In this document: positions 32,418 to 39,093 of the stretch, piece by piece | Layout of the letters: every line of letters starts with the position of its first letter | Position numbering within the stretch: position 1 is the stretch's first letter | IMG/VR virus record: IMGVR_UViG_3300047321_000135 | Coordinates: 1-59,005 of that record | Strand: one strand, 5' to 3' | DNA from: a virus | DNA: 59,005 nt | The notes under the pieces: generated by a model | What the model was told of the DNA's origin: nothing | Seen by the model: the letters and a program-made list of their open reading frames with translations, nothing else | The model's database searches: none | Position numbers and translations under genes: made by a program

Positions 32418-32722
32418 CAGTCCTCCAGGGCAGGGTGTGTAGAAGGGGGCCGGTGCACAGATGCCCGGGTGATGCCGGCTGCTGTGCCGCCTTCACTGCT
32501 GGACTTCTGTCTGTGGTGCCATGGGCACAGCAGCTGTAGGTTCGCGTCGCTGTGGTCGTCTCCGTGGACGATGTGGTCCACGTCAGTGCCGGGTAGTTCG
32601 CACCGTCGGCCGTCGCTGTAGCGGGCTGTGCAGATGCCTCCGTCACGGCGGATGACGCGACGTCGGATGCGAGCCCAATCCTTCGGGAGGCGGCTGCGTC
32701 GGGTACTTCCGTCCCACGCCAT
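32417..32722 (-). CDS. HNH endonuclease of the packaging region
   Basis: 101 aa from ATG 32722, with GGAGGAGG 4 bases upstream. CTARYSDGRRCELPGTDVDH then IVHGDDHSDANLQLLCPWHH is the complete HNH core (DH … N … H). Phages of the HK97-like cos type carry such an HNH beside the terminase genes, and it helps the large subunit cut cos. That role is inferred from location. Confidence 0.87.
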   Translation of the reverse strand: MAWDGSTRRSRLPKDWARIRRRVIRRDGGICTARYSDGRRCELPGTDVDHIVHGDDHSDANLQLLCPWHHRQKSSSEGGTAAGITRASVHRPPSTHPALED

Positions 32723-32800
32723 ATCGCCTCCTCCGCGGGGCTTGTGTTCTACGCTGTTGCTCATCCGCGTCCAGGGGAGGCCGCGAGCAAGGGGGTTGTC

Positions 32801-33043
32801 GTGGAGTTCAAGCTGTTCGGGAAGCACATCGCCGGCACACCGTCGCCGCTCAAGCCCGACTCCGCCGCTCTGAGGGCGTACAAGAAGGGGCTTGAGACGC
32901 ATAGTCGCGTAGCCGTCGGAGGCGTTCACAACGTGGACCGGCTGGTCACCCGCGTCGAGATGGCTGGGTGGCGGCTGCAGTTCAACGAGCCGCATCCGGC
33001 CGGCGATCGAGTCATGCTGACGTTTCGCCGCGTGGACTCCTGA
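32801..33043 (+). CDS. Hypothetical small protein, plus strand
   Basis: 80 aa from GTG 32801 (AAGGGGG 5 bases upstream). The sequence starts VEFKLFGKHIAGTPSPLKPD and ends in beta strands (MAGWRLQFNEPHPAGDRVML). It is divergent from the HNH gene and closed by a terminator, so it is an independent plus-strand unit inside the late arc, possibly expressed in the lysogen. No family recognised. Confidence 0.6.
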   Translation: MEFKLFGKHIAGTPSPLKPDSAALRAYKKGLETHSRVAVGGVHNVDRLVTRVEMAGWRLQFNEPHPAGDRVMLTFRRVDS

Positions 33044-33051
33044 AATAGCTC

Positions 33052-33088
33052 AGCCCCGCTCACGGGATCGCTCCTCCGTGGCGGGGCT
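33052..33088. terminator. Bidirectional terminator
   Basis: AGCCCCGC / GCGGGGCT arms between convergent genes 32801-33043 (+) and 33100-34332 (-). Confidence 0.75.
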
Positions 33089-33099
33089 GCGTCTGTGGG

Positions 33100-34332
33100 C
33101 TACTTGATGCCGTCACGGTCGTCGCGATGGACGACCTTGACTGCCTTCGCCTGCGCCCCCGTGATGCTCAGGAACGATGCGGCTGTGCGGTTCGCTGCCA
33201 CCGTCCGCCCGCATTGGTCGTAGACGATGCTCTGTCGACTCGGTGCGGCGTCCTGGACGTATGCGTGGCGCCCCGTCAGGGAGCAGCCTTGGTAGCGAAC
33301 TCCGCCGGGGTTGGTGTAGCGGTGCGGGGCGAACGTCGGTGCTGCGGAGAAGCCCTGGAACGACCAAGCGTCGTCCATGCAGCCGATGAACTGGATCATG
33401 CCCTTCCAGGCAGAATCGATCACCATGTTCGCCGCATCCCGCGGCTCGAAGCGGACTCCGGTCACCGTGAGGTTCTGCACGGAGTCGAAGTGCGAGCCGG
33501 CGGGGAAGTTGAAGAACCGCGACGGCTTACCGTCGGGTCGCTTGCCGGTGAAGATCCATGAGCCACCACTGACGACGATCGAGCCGCCCTTGTCGAAGCG
33601 GAGGACGTCGCCACACGTGGGCTCCATCTTGCAGTCCCGGAAGCTGTAGTTCAGGAACTGATCCTGTTGTGGGAACTTCGGGCTCATCCCGGACCAGAAC
33701 CACGCCGTCTCGTAGGAGCCGGTCACAGTGCAACGGTCGAACACGAACTCCGAGTTGCAGTTCGACGTCACGGGACCGTCAAGTCCGATGCCGTATGCCC
33801 ACGTCCCGCGCCACTCACAGCGCGTCCATGTCCAGTCCTGGCAGGCGCCCGTGGACGTCGACAGGAGGTACGACGCAGCCTTGTTGGTGGAGCGGAAGCT
33901 GACGTTCTCCCACGTGACGCCCATCCAACGGTCAGCGTTGATCAGCAGAGGCTTAGCGGCCGTCATGACGATCTCGCTGGACCGCTTCCCGATGCCGCGG
34001 ATCGTCAGCCCCTGCGCGCGACCAGCGGCCGGCAGGAGGATCGTGTCCGACACCGTGTAGACGTCAGACAGGAGCACGGTCACAGTGGCTACCGGGACGC
34101 TTCCACCCTTGTCTGCGGTCAGACGCTTGTTGACGTCAGCGAACATCGCCTGGAACGCCTTCGTGGCGTCCTCCCCGTGAACGGCTCCGTAAGCCTCCGG
34201 GCGGACGATGGTGGGGTGTTCGGTCGATGGGGGCGCAGGAGCGGCCTGGAGCGCCGTTACAGCGTCCTCCAGTGCCTTCGCGCGAGTGGCTAGCGCGTCG
34301 ACGTCCTGTGTGCTTGCTACCTCTGTCGGCAT
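33100..34332 (-). CDS. Tail-spike-like beta-helix protein
   Basis: 410 aa. A short coiled coil (residues 8-32) is followed by RPEAYGAVHGEDATKAFQAM, the usual start of a pectate-lyase-type right-handed beta helix. Repeating strands follow (LTIRGIGKRSSEIVM, WENVSFRSTNKAAS, FVFDRCTVTGSYE, LTVTGVRFEPRDAA). Such proteins bind and often cleave surface polysaccharide. It stands apart from the tail operon, between the tRNA cluster and the HNH/terminase genes, which is unusual. Catalytic residues are not assignable by eye. Confidence 0.78.
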   Translation of the reverse strand: MPTEVASTQDVDALATRAKALEDAVTALQAAPAPPSTEHPTIVRPEAYGAVHGEDATKAFQAMFADVNKRLTADKGGSVPVATVTVLLSDVYTVSDTILLPAAGRAQGLTIRGIGKRSSEIVMTAAKPLLINADRWMGVTWENVSFRSTNKAASYLLSTSTGACQDWTWTRCEWRGTWAYGIGLDGPVTSNCNSEFVFDRCTVTGSYETAWFWSGMSPKFPQQDQFLNYSFRDCKMEPTCGDVLRFDKGGSIVVSGGSWIFTGKRPDGKPSRFFNFPAGSHFDSVQNLTVTGVRFEPRDAANMVIDSAWKGMIQFIGCMDDAWSFQGFSAAPTFAPHRYTNPGGVRYQGCSLTGRHAYVQDAAPSRQSIVYDQCGRTVAANRTAASFLSITGAQAKAVKVVHRDDRDGIK

Positions 34333-34390
34333 TGCTGCTCCATGGTCGGGAGCGGCACGAGCGGTGGCCGCTCAGTAGGTGGTGTGTGGT

Positions 34391-34463
34391 CGGGATAGCA
34401 GGATTCGAACCTGCGGCCTTCCGCTCCCAAAGCGGACGCGCTACCAAGCTGCGCCATATCCCG
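34391..34463 (-). tRNA. tRNA-Pro (anticodon TGG)
   Basis: Acceptor CGGGATA/TATCCCG, D arm GCGC…GCGC, anticodon stem TCCGC/GCGGA with loop TTTGGGA, T arm GCAGG-TTCGAAT-CCTGC. All stems pair perfectly. No encoded CCA. Confidence 0.95.
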
Positions 34464-34468
34464 TTTGA

Positions 34469-34551
34469 GCTTCGTGGCAGGGTTCGAACCTGCGATTACA
34501 CCGCCGGATGATGTTCCCCGGCGCGCGTGTACTGCCTCACACCGCACGAAG
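34469..34551 (-). tRNA. tRNA-like element with abnormal anticodon arm
   Basis: Acceptor CTTCGTG/CACGAAG (7 of 7 pairs), D arm GTGT…ACAC with GG in the loop, and T arm GCAGG-TTCGAAC-CCTGC are all intact. The anticodon hairpin is CGCCGG / CCGGCG with a 10-base loop GGAACATCAT that offers no normal U33-anticodon-purine arrangement. It is either a degenerating tRNA or a tRNA mimic. Confidence 0.6.
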
Positions 34552-34555
34552 CTTG

Positions 34556-34635
34556 TGCGTCGCCGTGGGATCGAACCACGCTAGCCGTTCCCAGCGCAGG
34601 CTTTACAGGCCCGCTTGCCTCCCAGGGCTCAACGC
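34556..34635 (-). tRNA. tRNA-Tyr (anticodon GTA)
   Basis: Anticodon stem CGGGC/GCCTG with loop CTGTAAA; long variable arm GCTG-GGAA-CGGC; T arm CGTGG-TTCGATC-CCACG; acceptor GCGTTGA/GCGACGC with one mismatch and one wobble. The D arm is short. Class II shape fits tRNA-Tyr. Confidence 0.8.
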
Positions 34636-34639
34636 TTGG

Positions 34640-34685
34640 GGCTCCGGCCACGCCAGGATTGGGACCTGAGAGGGATGCCAGAGCC
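34640..34685 (-). ncRNA. Minihelix-like hairpin between tRNA genes
   Basis: GGCTCTGG/CCGGAGCC 8-bp stem (one GU) followed by CCA, containing CAGG-TCCCAAT-CCTG that imitates a T arm. 46 bases, too short for a tRNA. Could be processing debris or a tRNA remnant. Confidence 0.3.
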
Positions 34686-34689
34686 TTGC

Positions 34690-34771
34690 GGAAGGTGGAG
34701 GAGTTGAACCCCCAACGGGTTGCCCCGTGACGCTTTTCGAGAGCGCGTGGCACGCCAATGCCCGACCTTCC
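34690..34771 (-). tRNA. tRNA-Ser (anticodon CGA)
   Basis: Acceptor GGAAGGT/ACCTTCC, D stem GGCA/TGCC, anticodon stem GCGCT/AGCGT with loop CTCGAAA, long variable arm ACGGG-GCAA-CCCGT, T arm GGGGG-TTCAACT-CCTCC. Confidence 0.9.
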
Positions 34772-34932
34772 TTGACGTCGGCCGGCTATGCCGGATGCCT
34801 CCGGGAAGACGACCGTCCGCCGTCCTCGTCACCCGCTAGGCCACGAGGTACCGGGGAGCTACCCCGGTGACGACCCACCCGGCTTACCGGGGCTACGGTG
34901 AGCGTGCTCCGCGGCGGCACAGGGTCGTCAGT

Positions 34933-35086
34933 CGGCAGCGAAGGAATCGAACCTCCGTCTCCGGACCATTGCCCGGTGATCTCACCGCTAGCAGTCAATC
35001 CCGCAGGCGAGTGCCATGGTCAACCCTGCGGCGAGATGCGTAGCAGTACGTTCCCGTTGCCGGGCCCGCCATTGATCTAGCTGCCG
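34933..35086 (-). tRNA. tRNA-like element with split acceptor halves
   Basis: A full T arm (GGAGG-TTCGATT-CCTTC) and 3' acceptor half GCTGCCG lie at 34933-34956. The perfect 5' partner CGGCAGC, followed by TA and GATCAATGGC like a D arm, lies at 35070-35086. The whole is 154 bases, twice tRNA size. CCGGG-CAATGG-TCCGG could be a 6-base-loop anticodon arm. Either an insertion inside the D loop or two decayed genes. Confidence 0.4.
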
Positions 35087-35089
35087 AAG

Positions 35090-35163
35090 TACCGCACGAG
35101 GGATTCGAACCCCCAACCTCCTGATCCTGAATCAGGCGCCTCTACCAGTTGGGCTACTGCGGC
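35090..35163 (-). tRNA. tRNA with anticodon CAG (Leu) but class I shape
   Basis: Acceptor GCCGCAG/GTGCGGT (one wobble, one mismatch), D arm with GG, anticodon stem CCTGA/TCAGG with loop TTCAGGA, T arm GGGGG-TTCGAAT-CCCTC, discriminator A. The variable region is only AGGTT, whereas bacterial tRNA-Leu has a long variable arm. Confidence 0.82.
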
Positions 35164-35474
35164 ATGTCGTCGTGCCACTCCTTCGCCTTCCCAGCTCTAG
35201 GCCAGGCGCGCAAGGCAACGACGATTCTGGGGGAGGAGGATTTTCCTGCCGGAGCAGCCCCTTACCTTTGCCGCAGCATCCCGGTTTCAATAGGGGGTAG
35301 CTGCTGCGCCACACGGCTCCCGGTCTGCCCCAGGTCACCGCGCGGCCGTACCCAAAAACGTCAGAGGCTGGCTCCGAGAGGTCCCGGAGTGCATGACGTC
35401 GGCCTGACGCAGTTGCCCGCGCCAGGGTGGTTCAGCAAGTCAGGCATCCCGACGAACGTCGGACCCAACAAGCA

Positions 35475-35588
35475 GTGGATGGGTGGGATTCGAACCCACG
35501 GCGATCCGCGCGTTGCCTGTCCGACGGCCCGCGAAACGTCTAGTCGGTGTCACCTTTAGGCCTGGATACTACTCAGGCACGCATCCAC
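35475..35588 (-). tRNA. tRNA-like element with expanded core
   Basis: Acceptor GTGGATG/CATCCAC (7 of 7), D stem GCCT/AGGC and T arm GTGGG-TTCGAAT-CCCAC are present, but about 60 bases of unusual sequence separate the D and T arms. The total is 114 bases. No clear anticodon arm. Confidence 0.5.
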
Positions 35589-35754
35589 CTCCCCCGCCGT
35601 CCGTCCGTCCCCTGGACGTCAGCGGGAAGCCTTGGACGACCGGAGCGCTCAACCGCGCTCTACCGGAGGAGAGTACGGGAGCACAGGAGCGCTGCCGGCC
35701 GTCGGAGGGAAGCGGGCGCCGCGCCATTCGCCGGCGCCGCCACTCTTCCCTCAT

Positions 35755-35780
35755 CTTAGTTATGTGGGGCATGTTTCACG
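35755..35780 (-). promoter_or_regulatory. Shortened conserved promoter element P5
   Basis: Minus strand CGTGAAACAT, one base, then CCCCACATAACT. It is identical to P1-P4 except that 10 bp, about one helical turn, are missing between the boxes. It points at the tRNA cluster. Confidence 0.65.
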
Positions 35781-35821
35781 GGAGTGATCTTGGTCCGCCT
35801 CCCCCTCCGGACAGGCCTGGT

Positions 35822-35920
35822 CCAAACTGCCAAACTAACCCCCTTTTTCACTTCTTCTCTAACGCGCGTAGCACTAAGTAGAAATAAGGGTCTGGTTTGT
35901 CATTCTGGCCAGTTTGGCAC
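35822..35920. repeat. Nested inverted-repeat element, copy 2
   Basis: Aligns along about 100 bases with 5101-5200: CCAAACTGC, AAACTAACCCCCTTTTT, CTCTAACGCG, AATA-GGGT, GTTTGTC-TTCTGNCC, AGTTTGGC. Here the outer TGCCAAACT / AGTTTGGCA arms are perfect while the inner TAGAGAG arm has decayed. It lies between the integrase stop and P5. Confidence 0.8.
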
Positions 35921-35972
35921 TGAAGTAGCTACGTAGAGCTACCAACTGAGGCCACACCACCACCGTCTGTAG

Positions 35973-35996
35973 TTATCCACAGGGGCCTGTGGACGA
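35973..35996. promoter_or_regulatory. Convergent DnaA-box pair
   Basis: TTATCCACA (35973-35981), a perfect DnaA box, and TCGTCCACA on the other strand (35988-35996), together a TCCACAGG-GG-CCTGTGGA palindrome. It lies about 50 bp from the nested repeat and 110 bp from the integrase stop. The 35921-36105 gap holds no gene. Confidence 0.55.
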
Positions 35997-36105
35997 CGGA
36001 GGCTTCGGGCGACGTCGACGAGGCGGACGGGGGAGGCCGACGAGGCACCCACGGAGGTCCGCAGGTGCCCCGAAACTCGTTGCCAACCGTTATCAGCCCG
36101 TTACC

Positions 36106-37746
36106 TTAGAGGCTCTCTTGGTGGACCACATCGTCCAATGCGTCCTGCTCCGGATCGACGTGCGTCCCGATGTCGAACGTCAACCGCTCTTCCGCGGGCG
36201 CTCTCCAGCGCTCCGGAGGATGCACAGTGATCCTCGCCCCCGCCTCGTGGAGCATCTGACGTCGCGCCAGGGGGTCGCGCGTGGCATTCCAGTCGTCGGC
36301 CCATGTGGTGTCCAGTTCGACGATCTGTTCCCGAGCCGGCTTCACCGGTTCCGCCTGCAGCTGCTCCAGCCGGTCGGAGCGTGCCTGCAGCTGCGTCATG
36401 ACGCCGTCTGCTGCCGGTCCACGGAGCTGCGCCAGGCGCGCGGACAGTTCCGCCACGTCGGCCGTCAGGTCGGCGATCTCAGCGCGGTTGTCGACGCCCG
36501 CGACGCGGATGACCTGCGTGCGACGGAAAGGCCCCATGTGCGCCAGGAACTGCGTCTCCGCGTACTCCAGGACCGGGCCGGCGTAGATGCTGAGAGCGGG
36601 TACGCCCTTCGCGTGCTCCTTACCGATGCACCGGAAGATTTCCTTCTTCACCCCCGTCGGCTTGGCCTTCGCTCCCCGTCCGCCCTTCCGCTCCGTGTAC
36701 CAGCTGATGTACATGTTCTGCCCGCAGACGCCGCACACGAGGACGCCCAGGAGCGGGTGGCCGTCATTGCGACGAGGCGCGCGAGGATCCAGCGTTAGCC
36801 GCTTCAGGGCCTCCTGCAATTGGTGCCAGGTGTCGTCGTCGATCAGCGGTTCGCCCTGCAGAACGGGCGCGCCTTCGTCGTTGCGGACCACGGTGCCGTC
36901 CTTCTTGACAAGGTGACCGCGCATGACGGGAGAAAGAAGCATGTCGCGGACAACGGTCAGCTGCCATGTGCTTTCCGGGTCAGCGTCCCGCGGAGGCGTG
37001 GCGAGTGCCGCCCGATGGTTCTTCGGCGTAATCGCCTCCATTGCCTCCAGCCAACGCATGATGTCGCTGTAGTTCTTGCCGGCAATAGCACGGGCCACCA
37101 TGCCGCGTCGGATATCCGCGGTCGACTTGGCCGGCTCGTCTTTGTCGACGTGTTCGAAAAGCCACCAACCCTCGTTGCCGTCAGGGAACATCAGCCGTCC
37201 GGGTGCGTAGCCGTATGGCACGACTCCCCCGGGCCACCGTCCCATTGACTGGAGATGTGCGGCAGCTCCTTGGTTCCGCTCCATGATGGTCTGGCCTTCG
37301 AGCTGAGCGGCGAAGGCGAGAATCAACATGATGAGTTCGGACATGGGAGAACTGAAGTCCAGCTCCAGTTTGTCGCCCCCGGGCCCGGACGCGAACACGA
37401 GGCGCTTTCCGTGCTTCTTCGCGTAGCGCCCCAGATCCGCCATGTCGGCCATGGAGCGAACCGCGCGGTCCATGCGCTGCCAGATCATGACGTCCCACTC
37501 GTCGGGACGGTCCAGCCAGTAGGAGAGTTCCTCGCGCTCCCACGGAGTCGTCTTCAGTGCCGAGACGTCAAGGTCTCGCGCCCATCCGATGAACTCCCCA
37601 CCCATGCGGTTGCCCGTGGTGGTTACGGTGGCTTCCTGGACCTCTGGTGACGTCGAAGCGTCGGTGTAGCGACTGATCCGTAGCGCCCCAACGATGCGGA
37701 GTCGGGCGTCTGTTGCCGGTGCGCGCCGTGGCGCGGATGGAGTCAT
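36106..37746 (-). CDS. int: Large serine recombinase (integrase)
   Basis: 546 aa. The N-terminal resolvase domain has ALRISRYTDAS with the candidate nucleophile Ser25, MIWQRMDRAVRS with its Arg, and FSSPMSELIMLILAFAAQLE leading to the long helix. The recombinase domain follows (HLQSMGRWPGGVVPYGYAPG). A zinc ribbon, CGVCGQNMY … FRCIGKE, lies around residues 340-385. A coiled coil (IADLTADVAELSARLAQLRG) around 430-470 is where RDFs act. It inserts phage attP into host attB. The leaderless ATG has TATCAT 7 bases upstream. The gp3-like gene at the window ends is the likely RDF partner. Confidence 0.95.
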   Translation of the reverse strand: MTPSAPRRAPATDARLRIVGALRISRYTDASTSPEVQEATVTTTGNRMGGEFIGWARDLDVSALKTTPWEREELSYWLDRPDEWDVMIWQRMDRAVRSMADMADLGRYAKKHGKRLVFASGPGGDKLELDFSSPMSELIMLILAFAAQLEGQTIMERNQGAAAHLQSMGRWPGGVVPYGYAPGRLMFPDGNEGWWLFEHVDKDEPAKSTADIRRGMVARAIAGKNYSDIMRWLEAMEAITPKNHRAALATPPRDADPESTWQLTVVRDMLLSPVMRGHLVKKDGTVVRNDEGAPVLQGEPLIDDDTWHQLQEALKRLTLDPRAPRRNDGHPLLGVLVCGVCGQNMYISWYTERKGGRGAKAKPTGVKKEIFRCIGKEHAKGVPALSIYAGPVLEYAETQFLAHMGPFRRTQVIRVAGVDNRAEIADLTADVAELSARLAQLRGPAADGVMTQLQARSDRLEQLQAEPVKPAREQIVELDTTWADDWNATRDPLARRQMLHEAGARITVHPPERWRAPAEERLTFDIGTHVDPEQDALDDVVHQESL

Positions 37747-37753
37747 GCGTCAC

Positions 37754-37784
37754 ATGATAGACACGTCAGTTGGCGTGCGCCAAC
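37754..37784 (-). promoter_or_regulatory. Integrase promoter with palindromic operator
   Basis: -35 TTGGCG (37778-37783), 18-bp spacer, -10 TATCAT (37754-37759), 7 bases, ATG. GTTGGCGTGCGCCAAC (37769-37784) is a 7-2-7 perfect inverted repeat across the -35. Confidence 0.75.
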
Positions 37785-37830
37785 CTCATCAACCTTCATG
37801 TCACTAGAAACTGCGTCCGCGCACGTGAAA

Positions 37831-37869
37831 GCCCCGCCCTCCCCCGGGGGTTAGTGGGAAGAGCGGGGC
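37831..37869 (-). terminator. Compound GC hairpin
   Basis: GCCCCGC / GCGGGGC outer arms with an inner CCCCCGGGGG; on the minus strand TTTCACG follows. It separates the integrase promoter from upstream transcription. The 37870-37981 stretch holds no convincing gene. Confidence 0.6.
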
Positions 37870-37981
37870 CAGTGGACGGACAGGGACCGTGCCGACCTCA
37901 CATCGAGCATGGTCCCTACCGCCCTCCGCGCCACGACTGTGACGAGCCGTCACGCGGGTCTGTGGGCGAGCCGGAGTTCGG

Positions 37982-38206
37982 TCAGAGCGCGGGTGCTGCC
38001 GCCTCGTCCGTTTTCCGGTGCGCGTTAATCTCCTCAGCGAACTGCGCGGCGAGAACGTCACAGGCTGTCGGAGATGCCGGCTCCGTCGCGGCGATCCAGT
38101 GGCGGAGTAACGCCCCGCATACGTCGCACCCGGGATACGGCTGCGGGACAGGCGACTTGCGCGGGCCAGTGTCGCGGCGGGTCTCCGATTGGCTAGAGTT
38201 CTGCAT
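37982..38206 (-). CDS. Hypothetical small protein with Cys pair
   Basis: 74 aa (MQNSSQSETRRDTGPRKSPV). PGCDVCGALLRHWIA has a CxxC plus His, then a helix (CDVLAAQFAEEINAHRK). Preceded by AGGAGCGACG. Lies between the integrase and the GntR-type gene, divergent from the latter. No named family. Confidence 0.68.
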   Translation of the reverse strand: MQNSSQSETRRDTGPRKSPVPQPYPGCDVCGALLRHWIAATEPASPTACDVLAAQFAEEINAHRKTDEAAAPAL

Positions 38207-38348
38207 GTCGTCGCTCCTTCGTAGCGTCGTCCACGCCCCCGGACCGGTCGCACGGTCGCGGGGGTCCTTCCATGTAGCAGCATCCTATAGAACGCTGCCG
38301 ACGTCTATCGCTCGCACTGATGTGTCATGATCGTCTACGGTCCCTCAC

Positions 38349-38609
38349 GTGATCGAGCTAGACGAGACGCGACCTAAATGGCGACAGGTGGCAGACATCA
38401 TCAGGGCGCGGATTGGTGACGGTACCTATCCGGCCGGCTCGCGCGTCCCCTCCGTCGTCCAGCTGACGGAAGAATTCGGTATCGCGGCCGTCACGGCGCA
38501 GAAAGTGATGCGCGCGCTGCGGGAGGAAGGCGCCATTCGGACCGAGCTGGGAATGGGCTCCTACGTCACCGGCCGCGGAACGACGGAGCCCCGACCGAAT
38601 TCACGGTAG
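38349..38609 (+). CDS. Short GntR-type winged-helix regulator
   Basis: 86 aa from GTG 38349, 7 bases after TACGGT, so probably leaderless. PKWRQVADIIRARIGDGTYP then GSRVPSVVQLTEEFGIAAVT and GSYVTGRG is the full GntR winged helix; the usual effector domain is absent. It would bind DNA as a dimer or act as a small repressor. GntR sites typically contain GT…AC halves, which the type A and B palindromes also have. It is one candidate for the immunity regulator; nothing more direct is visible. Confidence 0.87.
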   Translation: MIELDETRPKWRQVADIIRARIGDGTYPAGSRVPSVVQLTEEFGIAAVTAQKVMRALREEGAIRTELGMGSYVTGRGTTEPRPNSR

Positions 38610-38616
38610 GGGCTCC
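38585..38616. terminator. Terminator after the GntR-type gene
   Basis: GGAGCCCC / GGGGCTCC arms with a 16-base loop, overlapping the end of the coding region; convergent with the 38639-38842 gene. Confidence 0.75.
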
Positions 38617-38638
38617 TCTGCTCAGTTCCTTGGGTCGG

Positions 38639-38842
38639 TTACCGATCCCAGTTCAGATCGTCCGACTCGGACGGGAGATCGCTGTCTCCCTCAGCCCAAT
38701 GATTCACCCAGCCGCAACCTGCGCACGCGTAGCGGCCGGCAATACCGTGCACTTCGGTGCCGCATTGCCGGCAGTCCGTGCGTGTGATTTCCGTGTGCGT
38801 GACGCCTATGGTCTGGGTCTCAGGTACGGGGCGCGGGCTCAT
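38639..38842 (-). CDS. Zinc-ribbon protein
   Basis: 67 aa from ATG 38842, inside the end of the preceding gene. RTDCRQCGTEVHGIAGRYAC followed by AGCGWVNHW: two CxxC knuckles 15 residues apart form a classic zinc ribbon. Acidic tail. Likely protein or nucleic-acid binding; coupled with the similar 46-aa protein. Confidence 0.72.
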   Translation of the reverse strand: MSPRPVPETQTIGVTHTEITRTDCRQCGTEVHGIAGRYACAGCGWVNHWAEGDSDLPSESDDLNWDR

Positions 38843-38960
38843 GATGCAAATGTACCGCCGTCGGTGCCGGCGCGACGCCTCCTTGCCAGCCGCAGTTTCC
38901 GCACGACCATCCCCCGGTCCCATTTTGCGCCGTCTGCGCTCCACATGCCGGACAGTTCAT
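38820..38960 (-). CDS. 46-aa zinc-ribbon protein
   Basis: MNCPACGAQTAQNGTGGWSC followed by GNCGWQGG: CPxC and CGNC knuckles. ATG 38960 has GAGGAGACC upstream, a good ribosome site. Overlaps the next gene by 23 bases in another frame. A small paired zinc-ribbon set with 38639-38842, both of unknown partner. Confidence 0.65.
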   Translation of the reverse strand: MNCPACGAQTAQNGTGGWSCGNCGWQGGVAPAPTAVHLHHEPAPRT

Positions 38961-39093
38961 CGCGGTCTCCTCTTCGTCGATGCCTGTGCCCACTATCTGA
39001 CGGCCCGTAGGACGCTTCTACGGTCACAGGGCAGACGAATAGGCCGCACGGGGACTATCGTCCTAGGAGGCCCAAACGTCCCTAGGAGGAGCC

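Noticed and set aside
31000-32442. 480-codon plus-strand frame over Prim-Pol and the intergenic gap
   Set aside because: Composition of an antisense frame and it crosses several minus-strand genes with clear signals.
34780-34870. Possible further tRNA (D-arm-like TGGCCTAGCGGGTGA)
   Set aside because: No T arm or anticodon arm and only four or five acceptor pairs; left as unexplained sequence within the tRNA cluster.
35237-35330. GCAGCA…TGCTGC hairpin between tRNA-like elements
   Set aside because: Weak interior pairing and no tRNA arms or T run; could be spacer.
37870-37981. 19-aa minus-strand frame starting near 37915
   Set aside because: Very short, weak ribosome site, no coupling to neighbours.
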